Part shown: in pieces, positions 1 to 12,508 of the stretch
Layout: each line of letters starts with the position of its first letter
Numbering within the stretch: position 1 is the stretch's first letter
Origin: Batillaria attramentaria
Taxonomy: Eukaryota; Mollusca; Gastropoda; Batillariidae
Assembly (NCBI GenBank): GCA_018292915.2
Contig: JACVVK020000092.1
Coordinates: forward strand, 1,257,501 to 1,321,500
Direction: 5' to 3'
Length of the DNA: 64,000 bases
Notes under the pieces: model-generated
What the model was told of the DNA's origin: nothing
Seen by the model: the letters and a program-made list of their open reading frames with translations, nothing else
Database searches by the model: none
Translations under genes and position numbers: made by a program

Positions 1-19
1 CGGCCACCCCGGCTCCCCG
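1..19 (-). mobile_element. Truncated head of tRNA-derived SINE (family A)
   Basis: The first 19 bases are the reverse complement of the start of the SINE seen complete at 31927-32101. The rest is cut off by the window edge. Confidence 0.5.
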
Positions 20-1019
20 TAGAAACTGAGAACACGGACTGTCACGAAATATATCAGGTCGCTAGGTCAGGATCAATTTCATTCTCTTTGACAGGCATAC
101 GAAAGTGGTCCCATAAAAATGTTATCGCCGACAAACGCTGGCAACTGAATTACCAAATGCACTATGAAACGTTTGAAACAGCACCAGGAATAACTCCCCG
201 CCATCTTGTCCCGCTCTCTGCTCCCTAAACTGAAGCTGGACGATCTCCGAAATGTTTTTCGCGGCCCCGGAAAGGTACACACACCTGATATCCAGACTGC
301 GTATTAACCAGCTGCTTGTTGGACCGGAAGCCGCAGTTCCGGTTACCCACAATTCGCGTCTCAATTTCCCGTAGTTCCATTGACATTCCTGTTTCAAGGA
401 CAGGCGCATGGCGAGCTCGATAAGCTTTGGCACGTCGCCAAATCCAGGAGGTTTGTTCAGAACCATTTGCGCGGGAGGTCAAAAAGCATTGCAAACATGC
501 TGGTGCTTCATGCAAAATTTCTATTTAGTGAATATTTTTTGGATTTGACGGTGGTACTCACACTGACTAGTCATCGATACGAGCATCCCTCTCTCCACTC
601 TGACACAGGTCACCCTGTACTGACTCCTCCACCGTGTGTCTTTAAACCACAAGATGCCGCGGTATTGCGGTATGTAGTTATTTCTCCCGCAAATGTTCTG
701 CACTTTACCACCAGTAGTGTGACGTATCCGGGCTACTCCACCAACTTTTATCGGTCTGTAGGCTTTATCGGCTGAACAAAAGCAGCAATCTTGTTCTTTC
801 AGTTGTATTTTCTGTTTCGTGTCTCATTCCGTCTCCAAACCACATCACACGTAATCTAGACGCAAATCGTCCGCGGTCCAAAAACAAAAAAAAGTTGGCC
901 ATATTTTAAGGTTTCAACCAGCTAATGACCGCTTAATAGCGAAGGTTGTTTTGTTTTGTTCACCTGTACACTGGTGGTCAAAATGCTTCGTTGATCGCCG
1001 TCTATAATAGCATTGTAAC
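20..1019. other. No supported gene
   Basis: About 1 kb without a recognisable gene. Two overlapping open frames on the - strand (about 122-515) show no domain I recognise and are in different frames, so I do not call them. Confidence 0.4.
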
Positions 1020-1021
1020 TG

Positions 1022-1586
1022 ATGTCAGACTACGTCAGTGCTGTAGTCAAAGCCTGCTTCTTCCACCTCAGACGTCTGGGTAAAATCCGTCCCTACATCA
1101 ACAGACACACTGCCAACACCATTGCCGTATCTCTGGTCTCATCTCGCCTGGACTACTGCAATGCCTGTCTTTGGCGTCTTCCGGAATCGCCGCTCCAGCG
1201 CCTTCAGCATGTACAGAATGTAGCTGCAAGAACTGTCTCCCGTTCCAAATAAGACTGACCATAACACACCGGTCCTCAAAGATCTCCACTGGCTTCCAGG
1301 CAAGCTTCGCATTGACCATAAGCTTCTCTCCTTGACTTTCTCCTGCATTCACGGCACTGCTCCACTATATCTGGCTGAGCTCATACCACTCTAAAGACCT
1401 GCACGCAGCCTAAGATCTTCTTCCCAGTCCAGACTTGCTGTCCCAGGTTACTATGACAACACAAACAAGAAACGCTCTGGTGTACGGGCTTTCAAAAGTG
1501 CAGCTCCTTGCCTCTGGAACAACTTGCCAGCTCACCTCGTCAGGTTCTGCGTCAGTCATATCCTTCAAGCGAAACATCAAGACGCA

Positions 1587-1621
<35 letters not shown>

Positions 1622-1688
1622 TCACTCCAAAGGCGCCGTGAGCATGCTTACTGCATGGAAGTTTTCTTGTAGCGCTATACAAATGGCC

Positions 1689-1724
<36 letters not shown>

Positions 1725-1735
1725 TCTGAGAAAAC
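1022..1735 (+). pseudogene. 3' relic of an L2/CR1-type LINE (reverse transcriptase C-terminus)
   Basis: The first 76 codons read like the end of the reverse transcriptase region of Jockey/CR1/L2 LINEs: FHLRRLGKIRPYI, then SRLDYCNACLWRLPES and LQRLQHVQNVAARTV. A stop or frameshift follows at about 1250. The next family block continues in another frame (DLHWLPGKLRIDHKLL, HGTAPLYLAELIPL), and a last block ends in APCLWNNLPAHL. A CT-rich tract at 1588-1620 interrupts the end. The 3' terminus has the usual 'gcgctatacaaatgg' tail followed by a (CAT)n tract at 1692-1725. There is no endonuclease and no FADD motif, so this is a dead, 5'-truncated copy. Confidence 0.8.
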
Positions 1736-3240
1736 TCGATTATTCTAAATGGCTCCTCGAATAAAAGAGTCTGTGTTCGCCGGTAACTATTGATTTGAAG
1801 CCATAAAACTGCTTACCTAATAATTATATGTACAACACTTTGTTAGTTTTATGTCCACAAGTTTTCTCACCCAATTAAAATTTTAAAAAGCACTCTCTTT
1901 CAATCGGAACACTGTCTACGAAAATCTCCGACGAATGCGCTGGACTGTGCAAATAGAACGGTCTTGTCATCCAGTAATTTCTTCTCCTTACCAGTCGATG
2001 AAACTGGGAAGAACTGAAACCTGAGCAATGCCACTAAAATAAAACAAAAATAAAGCTGTTTGTCGGTTTATTCACGATTCTTTATATTTGTCTCGCACAC
2101 TTTCTAGAAAACATGGTATTTCGTGTGCAAATTTCATCTTTCCTCTGTTTGCTAATACCTTTAAGGGGCAGCATGACAGAGATCGGAAAATTTGAAGGCA
2201 CTTTGGGCCCCTCACTAACGAATGCATGCTTGTTTCCCCCCACTAATGAATCCACAGAAAGCATGACCATGCATGAAATGCTTCACAGAATTCTCCTGAT
2301 CAACTGGTCGATGTATTTGACACCGTGCCTAATTCATCGTCAGACACCACGGTTGAGTGAAACGTGAGAGCGAGAATGTTTTCATACCAGCATTTTCTTT
2401 GCCATAAATAGGCAGGGTGTCAGAATATAAGAGACTAGGATGCCCTTGTGATCCGACTGATTATTGTTTGTGAATCACAGCAGGTTAACGTTCTTCGCAT
2501 CCAGGCAAGGTAAATCATTTAAACTCAAAGCTGCTTAGATGTATACTATGCGTCATAAGTAACTAAGCACGATTCGAATACTCATTACATATACAGCTAA
2601 ACAATACAGAATGTGTTTTGTTTTTTGTTTGTTTTTTGTGGGGTTTTTTTTTTTTTTTTGCTTGGAAGTTCATTTAAAGTACAATATCCCCACGCAAACC
2701 ACAAACAACTGGAACGGTCCATTTTTTGAACGGTGCATATTTAAAGGTGTGATTTTGCAGTTCGTTCAGTGCCGCGATGTCTGAAAAATTAAAAGCTCGT
2801 AACATACAAAATACACAATACAGGACGCTAATTCGGGTTTTGTTTTGGGGTTGTTTTTTATTTGTAGTTTGTTTGGGTTTGTTGGGGTTTTTTTTTTTTT
2901 TTTGCTTTAGTGTTCATATAAAGCACACGGCAACATAGCAACGCGAACCGCAAACAAATGGAAAGGTCTTTTTTCGTACGGTGCGTCTTTTAAGTTTAAG
3001 AGTGTGTCGCATCTGGGCTTTCCTCGTCACAATGCACACACAAGCATTCGTCTGCGCCTGAACTGATCTAACCGGACAACATAACCATGTGAAATTGCGT
3101 TCCAGAAGTTGATGATTATTTGCTGCAACTACTGACAGACCGAGAGTATATGTCTCTACGTGCAATGCAGTGACGTCTAGCGAGTGGTTGGGCGAGCCAG
3201 TTTCTCTGGTCCTAGACGGTATGGTCACACGGGAACTGCA
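1736..3240. other. AT-rich intergenic stretch with a decayed tandem duplication
   Basis: No gene seen. 2610-2745 and 2838-2992 are diverged copies of the same segment (poly-T run, then 'gttcat-taaag-ac', 'accgcaaacaa-tggaa-ggtc' and 'acggtgc'), with a period of about 240 bp. Confidence 0.5.
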
Positions 3241-3339
3241 GTCACTACACCATATCAGTAGGTGTGCAATCTGGCTTCCGTCTGCTCAATGCCAGTTTGA
3301 GTGAAGATGTAGCGGTACATGTGTCTGAATGGTGAGTGG

Positions 3340-4258
3340 TTTGACAACGGTGACCGGACGATTTGCCGACGGACGATACGCACACCCAACGATTTGCAGA
3401 CCGGACGATACGCACACCGGACGATACGCACACCGGACGACTGATTTGCCGAACAGACGTTACACCGACCGGACGATACGCAGACCGGACGATTTGCCGA
3501 ACAGACGTTACGCAGACCGGACAATTTGCCGAACAGACGTTACGCCGATCGGACGATACGCAGACCGGACGATTTGCCGACCGGACGATACACAGACAGG
3601 ACGATACGCAGACCGGACGCTTTGCCGACCGGACGATACACAGACAGGACGATACGCAGACCGACGCTTTGCCGACCGGACGATACACAGACAGGACGAT
3701 ACGCAGACCGGACGCTTTTGCCGACCGGACGATACACAGACAGGACGATACGCAGACCGGACGCTTTGCCGACCGGACGATACACAGACAGGACGATACG
3801 CAGACCGACGCTTTGCCGACCGGACGATACACAGACAGGACGATACGCAGACCGGACGCTTGCCGACCGGACGATACACAGACAGGACGATACGCAGACC
3901 GGACGCTTTGCCGACCGGACGATACACAGACAGGACGATACGCAGACCGGACGCTTTGCCGACCGGACGATACACAGACAGGACGATACGCAGACCGGAC
4001 GCTTTGCCGACCGGACGATACACAGACAGGACGATACGCAGACCGGACGCTTTGCCGACCGGACGATACACAGACAGGACGATACGCAGACCGGACGCTT
4101 TACCGACGGACGATACACAGACAGGACGATACGCAGACCGGACGCTTTACCGACGGACGATACACAGACAGGACGATACGCAGACCGGACGCTTTACCGA
4201 CGGACGATACACAGACAGGACGATACGCAGACCGGACGCTTTACCGACGGATGATATG
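3340..4258 (+). repeat. 48-bp minisatellite built from ~16-bp subunits
   Basis: From about 3560 the unit 'gctttgccgaccggacgata' + 'cacagacaggacgatacgca' + 'gaccggac' (48 bp) repeats about 14 times. Upstream (3340-3560) and at the end (4100-4258) the copies are diverged or shortened. Each unit is made of about three related 16-bp pieces around 'gaccggacgatacgca'. Long open frames exist on both strands because the unit contains no stop and its length is a multiple of three. Several units differ by 1-2 bases, so frame is not preserved, and I do not call any of these frames coding. Confidence 0.9.
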
Positions 4259-4721
4259 CCGGACAGCCAAGTGCCCCTTACTTTTTTCTCTTGTTTTATA
4301 TAATCTTTTTCATACCACCACCACCACCACCACCACGCACCCCCGACTGCATTTCATTTGGACATGCTGTGATTTTATTTGCAACGATCCAAATGTTTAT
4401 TTCATCTTTGTAATAATGCAAAACTCCTATCAATTTTAAAAGATGTATGTAAAACTCAAAAAGATCCACTGAAAACTAATCAGACGATAAAAAATGAAAC
4501 ACTCGCCTAAAACGATATAAAAACTTAAAACAATATTATGATCTTTTTAAAAAAAAAATTAAGACAAATAAACAATTTAAAAGCTTAAAACGATCTTAAA
4601 AACTTAAAACGATAAACGATCTAAAACGATCAGCGGTCACCAGCAGATCACAAAATACAACCTAACCACCACCTAAACAGCTCCAAAAGCTTAGGAAAAA
4701 AGTGTTTCAATTTTTTTTTAA

Positions 4722-4862
4722 GTGTCTAACGCCAATCAGTTGAACAATATTACCCATGTAGGCGAATGAGCCGCTTTAAGAGAAATCCCTCCGGCAAATC
4801 GTGTTTATAGTGGAATGTGACTGGTTGATAATGACAGGTAATGGGCATTACCACTAACATTG
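4722..4862 (+). repeat. Dispersed repeat, copy 1 (pair with 25012-25143)
   Basis: Shares an ordered series of blocks with 25012-25143: 'gccaatcagttga', 'aatgagc', 'ggttgataatgacaggta' and 'gcattaccac'. The two copies are diverged and in the same orientation. The class is unknown. Confidence 0.55.
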
Positions 4863-4927
4863 CCCACTCCTCGGCCTGCATTGTTCATGGCAACTGTAGT
4901 GGTCTGATGATCTCCCTGACCGATAGC

Positions 4928-4975
4928 ATTAATAATAATAATAATAATAATATAACATACTTATATAGCGCAGTA
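4928..4975 (-). mobile_element. LINE/SINE 3' tail fragment
   Basis: (TAA)n followed by 'tataacatacttatatagcgc' is the reverse complement of the common 3' end 'gcgctatataag...(TTA)n' of CR1/L2-like elements and the SINEs that share their tails. Confidence 0.4.
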
Positions 4976-5856
4976 TCCCCACAATCTTGCCTGATTCTCG
5001 CATACAGGGGCCAAAACCGAAAAAAAGTGTCAAAAACGTGGGAGCCGGCGAAAATTCAAATTCTCCCAGTGAGCGGTTGGCCGGGGCCGCAACACCAGCT
5101 CACTCCTTGATATATTCGCGTCTCGCGTGAAGCCTTCTGTTGACTCAGCGACAGCGTGTGAGATTTGCATCGGTCTCACGGTGTTAGACACTTTCAGAAG
5201 AGCCTATAACGAGTTGTTAGCATAGAACTGATGGAAGACTGGACCTTTCGTTCAAGAAGAGGGTTTGCCAGGCTTGCAAAACGTTTCAGATTTTTTCTTC
5301 TTCTTTTTTCTTTTCTTTTTTTTTTCCCTTCTTTTCTGTATGCTCTTTTTTTTTCTTTTTTTTCTTTTTTACTGATTTTTGTTTCTCGTCTTTTTCTTTT
5401 TCTCAAAACTTCCATCATCATTTTCCCTGTTTTTTCAGTTACATTTCATTTTTTTTACCTGACTATGTCAAGGACGGGCAGGTGAACAGTGGTTCATCAG
5501 AACGCAGAGTTCAGCAGACTTTGTTTTGTTACAGCGGGAAACTGGAGGAAAAAATCGAAAGAAGATGTCCTTCGCGATGTTAAAATAGTTCATACTGCAG
5601 TGTATCCGATTCAGCTGGGAACATCGATCGACCATTGGATTATTGTCACCCTGTCATTTCTGTCCAGCCGCGCGGCACTTTCAGAAATTGCAGACAACTT
5701 AGAAAGCTTAGTTCACATTTCAAATCGTTGCCATGTCCATTCTCTGAACAAACAGACAAACGGCACTGTCCAATGGGTGAATCTTTACAGTATTAGATTG
5801 GATCTCGATTCTTTTAAGAGACCGGGTCACCTAAGGGCAATGAGCTGTAGGGAAAA

Positions 5857-6003
5857 TGAGTTCAGAAAGTAGTATCTCCGAGCTATGAGTCCAGAAAGTA
5901 GTATCTCCGAGCTATGGGTTCAGAAAGTAGTATCTCCGAGCTATGAGTTCAGAAAGTAGTATCTCCGAGCTATGAGTTCAGAAAGTAGTATCTCCGAGCT
6001 ATG
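5857..6003 (+). repeat. 29-bp tandem repeat, 5 copies
   Basis: Five head-to-tail copies of 'atgagttcagaaagtagtat' + 'ctccgagct', with two single-base variants (gtcc and ggtt in copies 2 and 3). Confidence 0.9.
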
Positions 6004-6009
6004 AGCATC

Positions 6010-8257
6010 ACCGGGACCACCGTCATGGACCTATCCAGAAGTCCCAAGTGACTGTTGCTAGCGGTTCGCTTCCTCCCCTTGTAGCAGCAGTTTGTTGTTG
6101 CTGTATCAGAAGCATAATGAATGAGTGTTCTCCATTTTCTAAAAATATATTGACATGAGCGACATATTTTGGCTTTGCTGCTAAGTGAAAGTTTGTGGGA
6201 AACCGAGCCGCTGCGAACATTGGATTGTTGTCTGACTGGTTAAAAATGTTCGTTCTTTGTGTCTGCAGCAACCCCCCCCCCCAAAAAAAAAAAAAAAAAA
6301 AAAAAAGTGGCGTGGTTGTGGGAGGAGGAGTGTTAGATGGAAACTGTGCAGGTTTTTTTTTTTTTCTGCGAACGATTACGCCATTTACCCCAGAATTAGA
6401 AATAACCAACAGCCAGACGACAATGACAAACGAATATGTTTCTTGCCAATTCAAGTTACCCAACAATTAGAAACAAGCAGCAACTTGATATAATTACATC
6501 GAACATGGCTCTTTTTGATTTACCCTAGAATTAGAAACAGTCATGAACTCGACATAATAATGCCGGAAGAATGATGGCATTTCAAATTTCAGATTAAAAC
6601 ACACAATTTGATCAAGCAGGTTTTTAGTAAGAAACCTTATTTTTCCTCTTTTTTTTTTTCTTCTTTTTTTTTCCCGTCAGATTTGGAATTTGGAATTTAA
6701 TGTTTCTTACTCAAAATCCGCATGTTCAAAATCTGTGTTCTAATTTGAAATTTGAAATGCCACACCGTCCCGACATTTATAATAACAGCGATTACACTTT
6801 TTTTTCCCCCCGATTTTCCCCAGAATTAGAAACAATCAGCAAATAGACATAAAAGCCTTCACGTTACCTGCACACTTTCAATGAGCCATGCAAATGCTGC
6901 TTCAAGGGAATGTTTGTGCATGGGGTTCGGGTAACGAATGGTCATCGTTTATCAATCGATAGTCCCAAGTAGTGACTATAAACACTCACGGCCGCTGGAG
7001 TATAAGACTGAGCAAATTCGGTCGTGGTACCAGCCTTGTGCAAGTCCTAGAAATGTAGCGCGGACAAGGCTAAGCGGAACTTGCCTTTCATTCAGTGGAT
7101 ACCGTCAGCTGCTTTGCGGTGACGCTCCAGATCTACAAACGGACGTTTTGAAACAGAGGTCGGACATCAGAGTGTTGTTTCAAAAGAAGGTGAGAGTGCG
7201 TTTGAGTGCTTTTTCCGAGTTAGTGTTTTCTATGTACCGCGAGATTAATTTCAAAGACGGAGGTATATATGAAAATATATATATATGAAATATAAAAGTA
7301 AAATAAAATTAAAACAGATTAAATTAACTAAATAAAATAAAATACAGAAAAAAAAATAAAAAAATAAAATAAATTAAAATATAAATATAATTTGAAAAGC
7401 CTTTACAAATGTGTCAGAGCATGCGAAAACATGGCTACAGTGTCAAAATAGTATTATTGAATTACATGTATTAGAGTTTCGTCTTACCTGACGCAAAAAA
7501 AAACCCAGTTTTAAGTGTGACAGATGTTTAGCTATAATTCTTTTCAGTTGGGAGGGACAGTGGTCAGTCCATGGAGCTGGTAATCTTTTTCCTGGTCTAG
7601 TTCACAACAGCACCCAGCGACTCTGTTTAGCCCTGTTTTCGCATGCCCCATTCCAAATGTTAACTCTATCAAGATTCGAAGCCATGACATTCTGCTATTG
7701 AGTCGGACGCTCATCCGGTTGAGTCATCCGATTACCCGCTGTTTCATAATGCTTGTATAACTGTTAACAAAGAAACAACCAAACAAGAAAAAAAAAGGAA
7801 AAAATGTAAATGCCGTATTGAAGCACTAGCAAATGAGGTAAAACACTAGAAAATTTCTCTCTTAACAAGAATCAGGAATCTTGAAAGATTAATATTTTAT
7901 TGCTTAGGGCCCGCTGTACTGACGAAACCAAAATGATTCCAAACAGGTCAAGACCAGGACAAGAGGTTTTAAAAAGCAATTTAAAAACTTCCACTGACTC
8001 AAACTCTAGCGACTGACAATAGACGTTTGCTAATTTTAATCTCAGTAAATCTTTTGGCGTGTTTTGGTGGTTCAGAATCAGGAGTCGTTCTGATGAACTG
8101 TGTTCACCGTTAAAGCTTACAGAGTTTAGACATTTTGTACATGTATACTATTACACTACAGTAATAACGCCTGTTCATCGACCCTCTAAGTTGCTGTAAG
8201 TCTAACTCGTTCCAATTCTTTTTCATGAGCAGTTTGGAACAAAATTGAAATAGCAGA
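6010..8257. other. No gene; short decayed repeats and AT-rich DNA
   Basis: The block 'ccccagaattagaaac-a-cagca' recurs near 6388, 6464, 6524 and 6818 as a decayed irregular repeat. 7265-7420 is an A/T-only tract. Poly-A/C at 6270-6305 and poly-T/C at 6640-6675 and 6798-6812. I see no coding region. Confidence 0.4.
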
Positions 8258-11200
8258 ATGGACACAACGGAAAGTGTTCTCGGCTTTCATGGAGTCCATG
8301 CATCTGAAGCGACACCTTCTGTCGAAAACAGAACCGAATCATACGCAGATCAAGGGGTGATAAATGCTGAAGGTTGCATGGTGTTGCGGCAAGGGGAGTT
8401 TGTTCCTTCGGACAATCCAGATAATCTGATCAGCCAGCAGGTAATACGTTAATTGATTTTTTATCAAATAAAAGCGACACAAAAGGGACAGAAACCACTT
8501 AACTTTGACAAAGGACGGCACAGGTCGACGTTTCGGCTTACGCCTTCTTCAGGACATAAACAAATGGGACATAACTTCAACAAACAAGCAAAAGGTAACT
8601 CTGCGGACGTATTGACATACACGGCGCGGGGAAAAAAAAAAAAAGTGGGCGAGAAAAGGACCAGAAAAATAGCAAAATTATCACAACACCCATCCTTATT
8701 CGCCTTAAGAGGCTTTGTTCAGATTTAGAGGATTTTCAAGAACGTTCAGTTGAAATGTCGCAGTTCTTTATAAAGAGGGGCTATCCCCAAACCACCATTG
8801 ATGCAGCCCTTTTGAAAGTCACAACACACCACCATCCTAACACCTCTTCTAATACAGTTGCCCAGGAACGTCCGGTTTTCTCCATTCCATTTCACCCCCA
8901 TAATCTGTCAGTCCAACGTATCATCATGTCCAACTGGCACATTCTGTCGAAGAGTTGCACAGTTGGACAGACCTTCCACACCCCACCTCTTGTTGCATAC
9001 AAGAGGGACACCAACTTACGAGACCTTCTGGTTCGCGCCAATGTCAGGCCCCACCAACCCCTACCCCCTGGTACAACTCCATGCAAAAAACAAAATTGCA
9101 AAACCTGCTGTCATGTGTCAACAGTGACTTCTGTCAAGGGCCCCAAAGGAAAAATGACCATCAAACGCCACTTCACATGCGACAGTACAAACCTCATATA
9201 CGCCATCATCTGTACCGCATGTCACAAACTGTATGTTGGGGAAACTGGACGTAGCCTGGCAACACGCTTTGCTGAACATATCGCCGACACCAGACACAAC
9301 AGAATAAAACCCGTTGCCGTGCATTTCAATTCTGCAGGCCACTCCATCTTAAATATGACAGTAACTGGCCTGTGGCTTATGCACGGTGACGCCACAGACA
9401 GACGCGACATGGAGTCGCACATTATTCAGCGCCTGGGAAGTCAGGCCCCGGGTGGTTTGAACGAAAAGCCGTAACATAACCCTCTGAACTTTTTTCACAC
9501 ACAATCCATGGTCCTGTGTCACCAAAGGATGGGTGTTGTGATTGCTAATTTTCACTATTCTTTTTTGTTCTTTTTTGTTCTTTTCTGCCCAACTTTTTTT
9601 TTTTTTTTTTTCCACACACAGTCCATGGTCTTGTGTCACCTAAGGATGGGTGTTGTGATAATTTTGCTATTTTTCTGGTCCTTTTCTCGCCCACTTTTTT
9701 TTTTTTTTTTTTTTTCCCGCGCCGTGTATGTCAATACGTCCGCAGAGTTACCTTTTGCTTGTTTGTTGAAGTTATGTCCCATTTGTTTATGTCCTGAAGA
9801 AGGCGTAAGCCGAAACGTCGACCTGTGCCGTCCTTTGTCAAAGTTAAGTGGTTTCTGTCCCTTTTGTGTCGCTTTTATTTGCTTAACTTGTAACCACTTC
9901 GCAGTCATTACCGTTTCCGTTTCTATTTGATTTTTTATCTTTAGCAAAAGGCTCAAGGCCATTGGTGGACAACAGACAGAACAGATTATTTCATTCTGTC
10001 AGTCCTGTTTGATTGTTGTTCCGTATGCATTATAAGTTTTAGTGCGTAGGACCTGTTTTAGCGATTAAAGATTTAATCGCATACATTAAATAATTATGAA
10101 TATCTGCGTTACAAATAAAATTGTCATCTTCATCATCATCGTCGTCGTCGTCGTCATCATCTTTTTCTAGAACGCTGGCAGGTTGTTGGTTTTATTTTTC
10201 ATTCTGAAAAAAACAAACTTTTTATTTACAACATCATCTTCCCTGCTCCATCCATCTTACCTCCCTCGCTTATTTTCGATTACTGTCACAGGTGCTGCAT
10301 GACTTGTCCATCGTCTTTCAAGTGGCGCTGATCCCGCTGTTCTGCCTGGTGGGCATGGTGGGCAACATCCTTTGCGCCCTCGTGTTCTACAGACAAGGAC
10401 TTCGCGACAGGATCAACATGTGCCTGTTCTGCCTGGCGGTGGCCGACCTCATGACCCTCGTTCCGCTGTTTTTGCTGGCTTTCGAGGCAGCCTACAAAAC
10501 CTTGGTTGGAGAACTGAACTTCTTCGTCACGTATTTTGTAGGTGAGTTCCGGCATTGTCACTTCTTCTTCTTCTTTTCCCAAGTTCACGTTTCTATACAT
10601 AACATACTTGTTTGGTCTGTACGAATTTTCATGCGTACAACTACAACCAAAGGAATCGTGCAAACAGCACACTGGTATCCGTTATGAAACTACAGGTTTG
10701 ACAGAAAGAAAGGCAGCAAGGAATGTCTAGAACCCTTTTGTAATTTAAGAAAGTAAAACAAAACAAGATAACACAACCGACGTGGTACAGACGGAGACGG
10801 ACGACGGCTGGGGAGGGGGGGGGGCTGGGGGGGGGAGGTTTACGTCCTTTTCCGCCACGTATGGCTGATATCAAAGACGGGTCAACGAGAAAAGGCCAGT
10901 ACGAGTATCTGGCCCCAGCCGGGATTTTAATTCAAGACCATTAAATGTACAACGCTCTACCAATAGGCTACCCCGTCCCCGGAAACGGACGACATGAGTG
11001 AGGAAAAATTCCGAGGGTTTAGAATAAGAAAGAAAGGCTACGGGAATCTTAATACGTATCTTCATTATGAACATCCGAACCAAGAAGAGACGAAGGTCAC
11101 CTCTCTTGAAGTTGTGTGTAGGATTATGGGGAGTCGGTCGCTCAATGGTTCAAAGCGTTGGACTCGAGATCGAAAGGTCCCGGGTTCGATTCTCGACAGG

Positions 11201-12472
11201 GCCAAAATGTGTACAGGCCTTTTTCACATTGCCCCGCTTCCACTGACTGTGAACTGGATCTGTTTGCGTAACTTGTCCATTACAGTCAAATGTGGTCGAC
11301 CTGGCGGTCTGACTGGATTGAATAAGTGTTCCTTTGGACTGTTCAGTTAGGGTAGCTATCACCATCCCCCATAACCTGCCCTTTAGGACCGCCTCCAATC
11401 ACCTCGTTGTGGCGGGGACGATAAACCCAAGCTAACCAACCAACCAACTGGTTCACACATAGCTTGCTTCAGGTCTGACAGGCTTCACGTGGGTGTCCAT
11501 GTTCCTGTCTGCCGTGATCGCCAGTGAGCGGTGTCTGTGTGTCGTCAGTCCCTTCAAGGCCAAGCAGGTCCTCAGCACGTACACAATGGCCGTCTTCATC
11601 GTCATCGTCTCTGCCGTCCTCCTGGGGGGCATGCTGGCTATTGCTGGTCCCAAACACACTTCGGCCTGCGTCTTCGACCCTGTTACCAACCACACGTCAA
11701 CCATCGTCGCTGTCACTAAGTAAGGCTACGGCTCATGACACACCGGAGACGTTCTTTTGTTCGAACAAACTTAGAGAACAGTTCGAAACACGCTACGGAA
11801 AAGTTAACGCAAAGGCATGTTGTAGCCGCATGTCACACGAGAAACTGGGGAAAATACCTTGTTCGCCGTTTGTTTGGACTATAAAAAAAAAAAAAAATTT
11901 AAAATTTTAAAACCGTTTGACGTCAGCCTAATGTTATACGAGAAACACGTCAGTGTGACGCGGTAACTGACTATGGTAGCGCAGAGACATTGGCGAATCG
12001 AGATTCCTCAAATGTTCCACTGATGAAAAGCCTGTTCAAACATAGAGCTGGAAATGGACCTCACGGTCCACCGCCGCGTAGTTTTGACGACTCAAGAAAA
12101 GTTTGAAAGGTTTTGACGAAAAAGTCTGAATGTGACAGACGTTGCTCCAAAAATAAAGGCAGGAAATACTGAGTGAAAAACATTACAAGGGAGGGAACTG
12201 CACTTTGACTGTTTGCGCGGTTGTTAACATTACAAGGGAGAGAACTGCAACATTCCTGTTTATGCGATTATTGATTGTCGCCGCCAGTATCTGTACACAC
12301 AGAACATCCGTATCGTGAATGAAGAAAGCTGTCACATCTTTGATCTGCGTCGGCTTCTCGTCCTCTCACTATGTTTATCCATGTTTTAACGACGAACATA
12401 TGTACAAGTGCATAGCACAGAGCCGGGAGCGGCAGTTATCCATAGTGTTTACAGATGTCTTACAGAGGATAC

Positions 12473-12508
<36 letters not shown>

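Larger units (their letters stand above)
4259..5230. other. AT-rich intergenic stretch
   Basis: No gene seen. It contains a decayed iteration of 'cttaaaacgat' (4500-4640), a dispersed repeat (4722-4862) and a LINE-type 3' tail in reverse orientation (4928-4975). Confidence 0.4.
8466..9926 (+). mobile_element. Penelope-like retroelement, 5'-truncated, with inverted flanking arms
   Basis: A GIY-YIG reading frame is enclosed by two arms in opposite orientation: 8466-8697 and the reverse complement at 9642-9880. The arms are nearly identical apart from A/T-tract length. An exact 13-bp duplication (8453-8465, 9927-9939) brackets the whole, as expected for target-primed integration. Inside the right side, 9498-9570 and 9618-9690 are a further direct duplication ('ccatggtc-tgtgtcacc-aaggatgggtgttgtgat'). 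The element lies in intron 1 of the GPCR and starts 25 bases after the splice donor. Confidence 0.85.

Noticed and set aside
122..515. Two overlapping - strand open frames of 96 and 114 codons
   Set aside because: No recognised domain, different frames, no splice support and no neighbouring gene.
3245..4439. Long open frames on both strands across the 48-bp minisatellite
   Set aside because: They follow from a stop-free 48-bp unit; frame-breaking indels between units and openness on both strands argue against coding.
5489..5872. A 127-codon + strand open frame
   Set aside because: No family resemblance; ends in a tandem repeat; likely chance.
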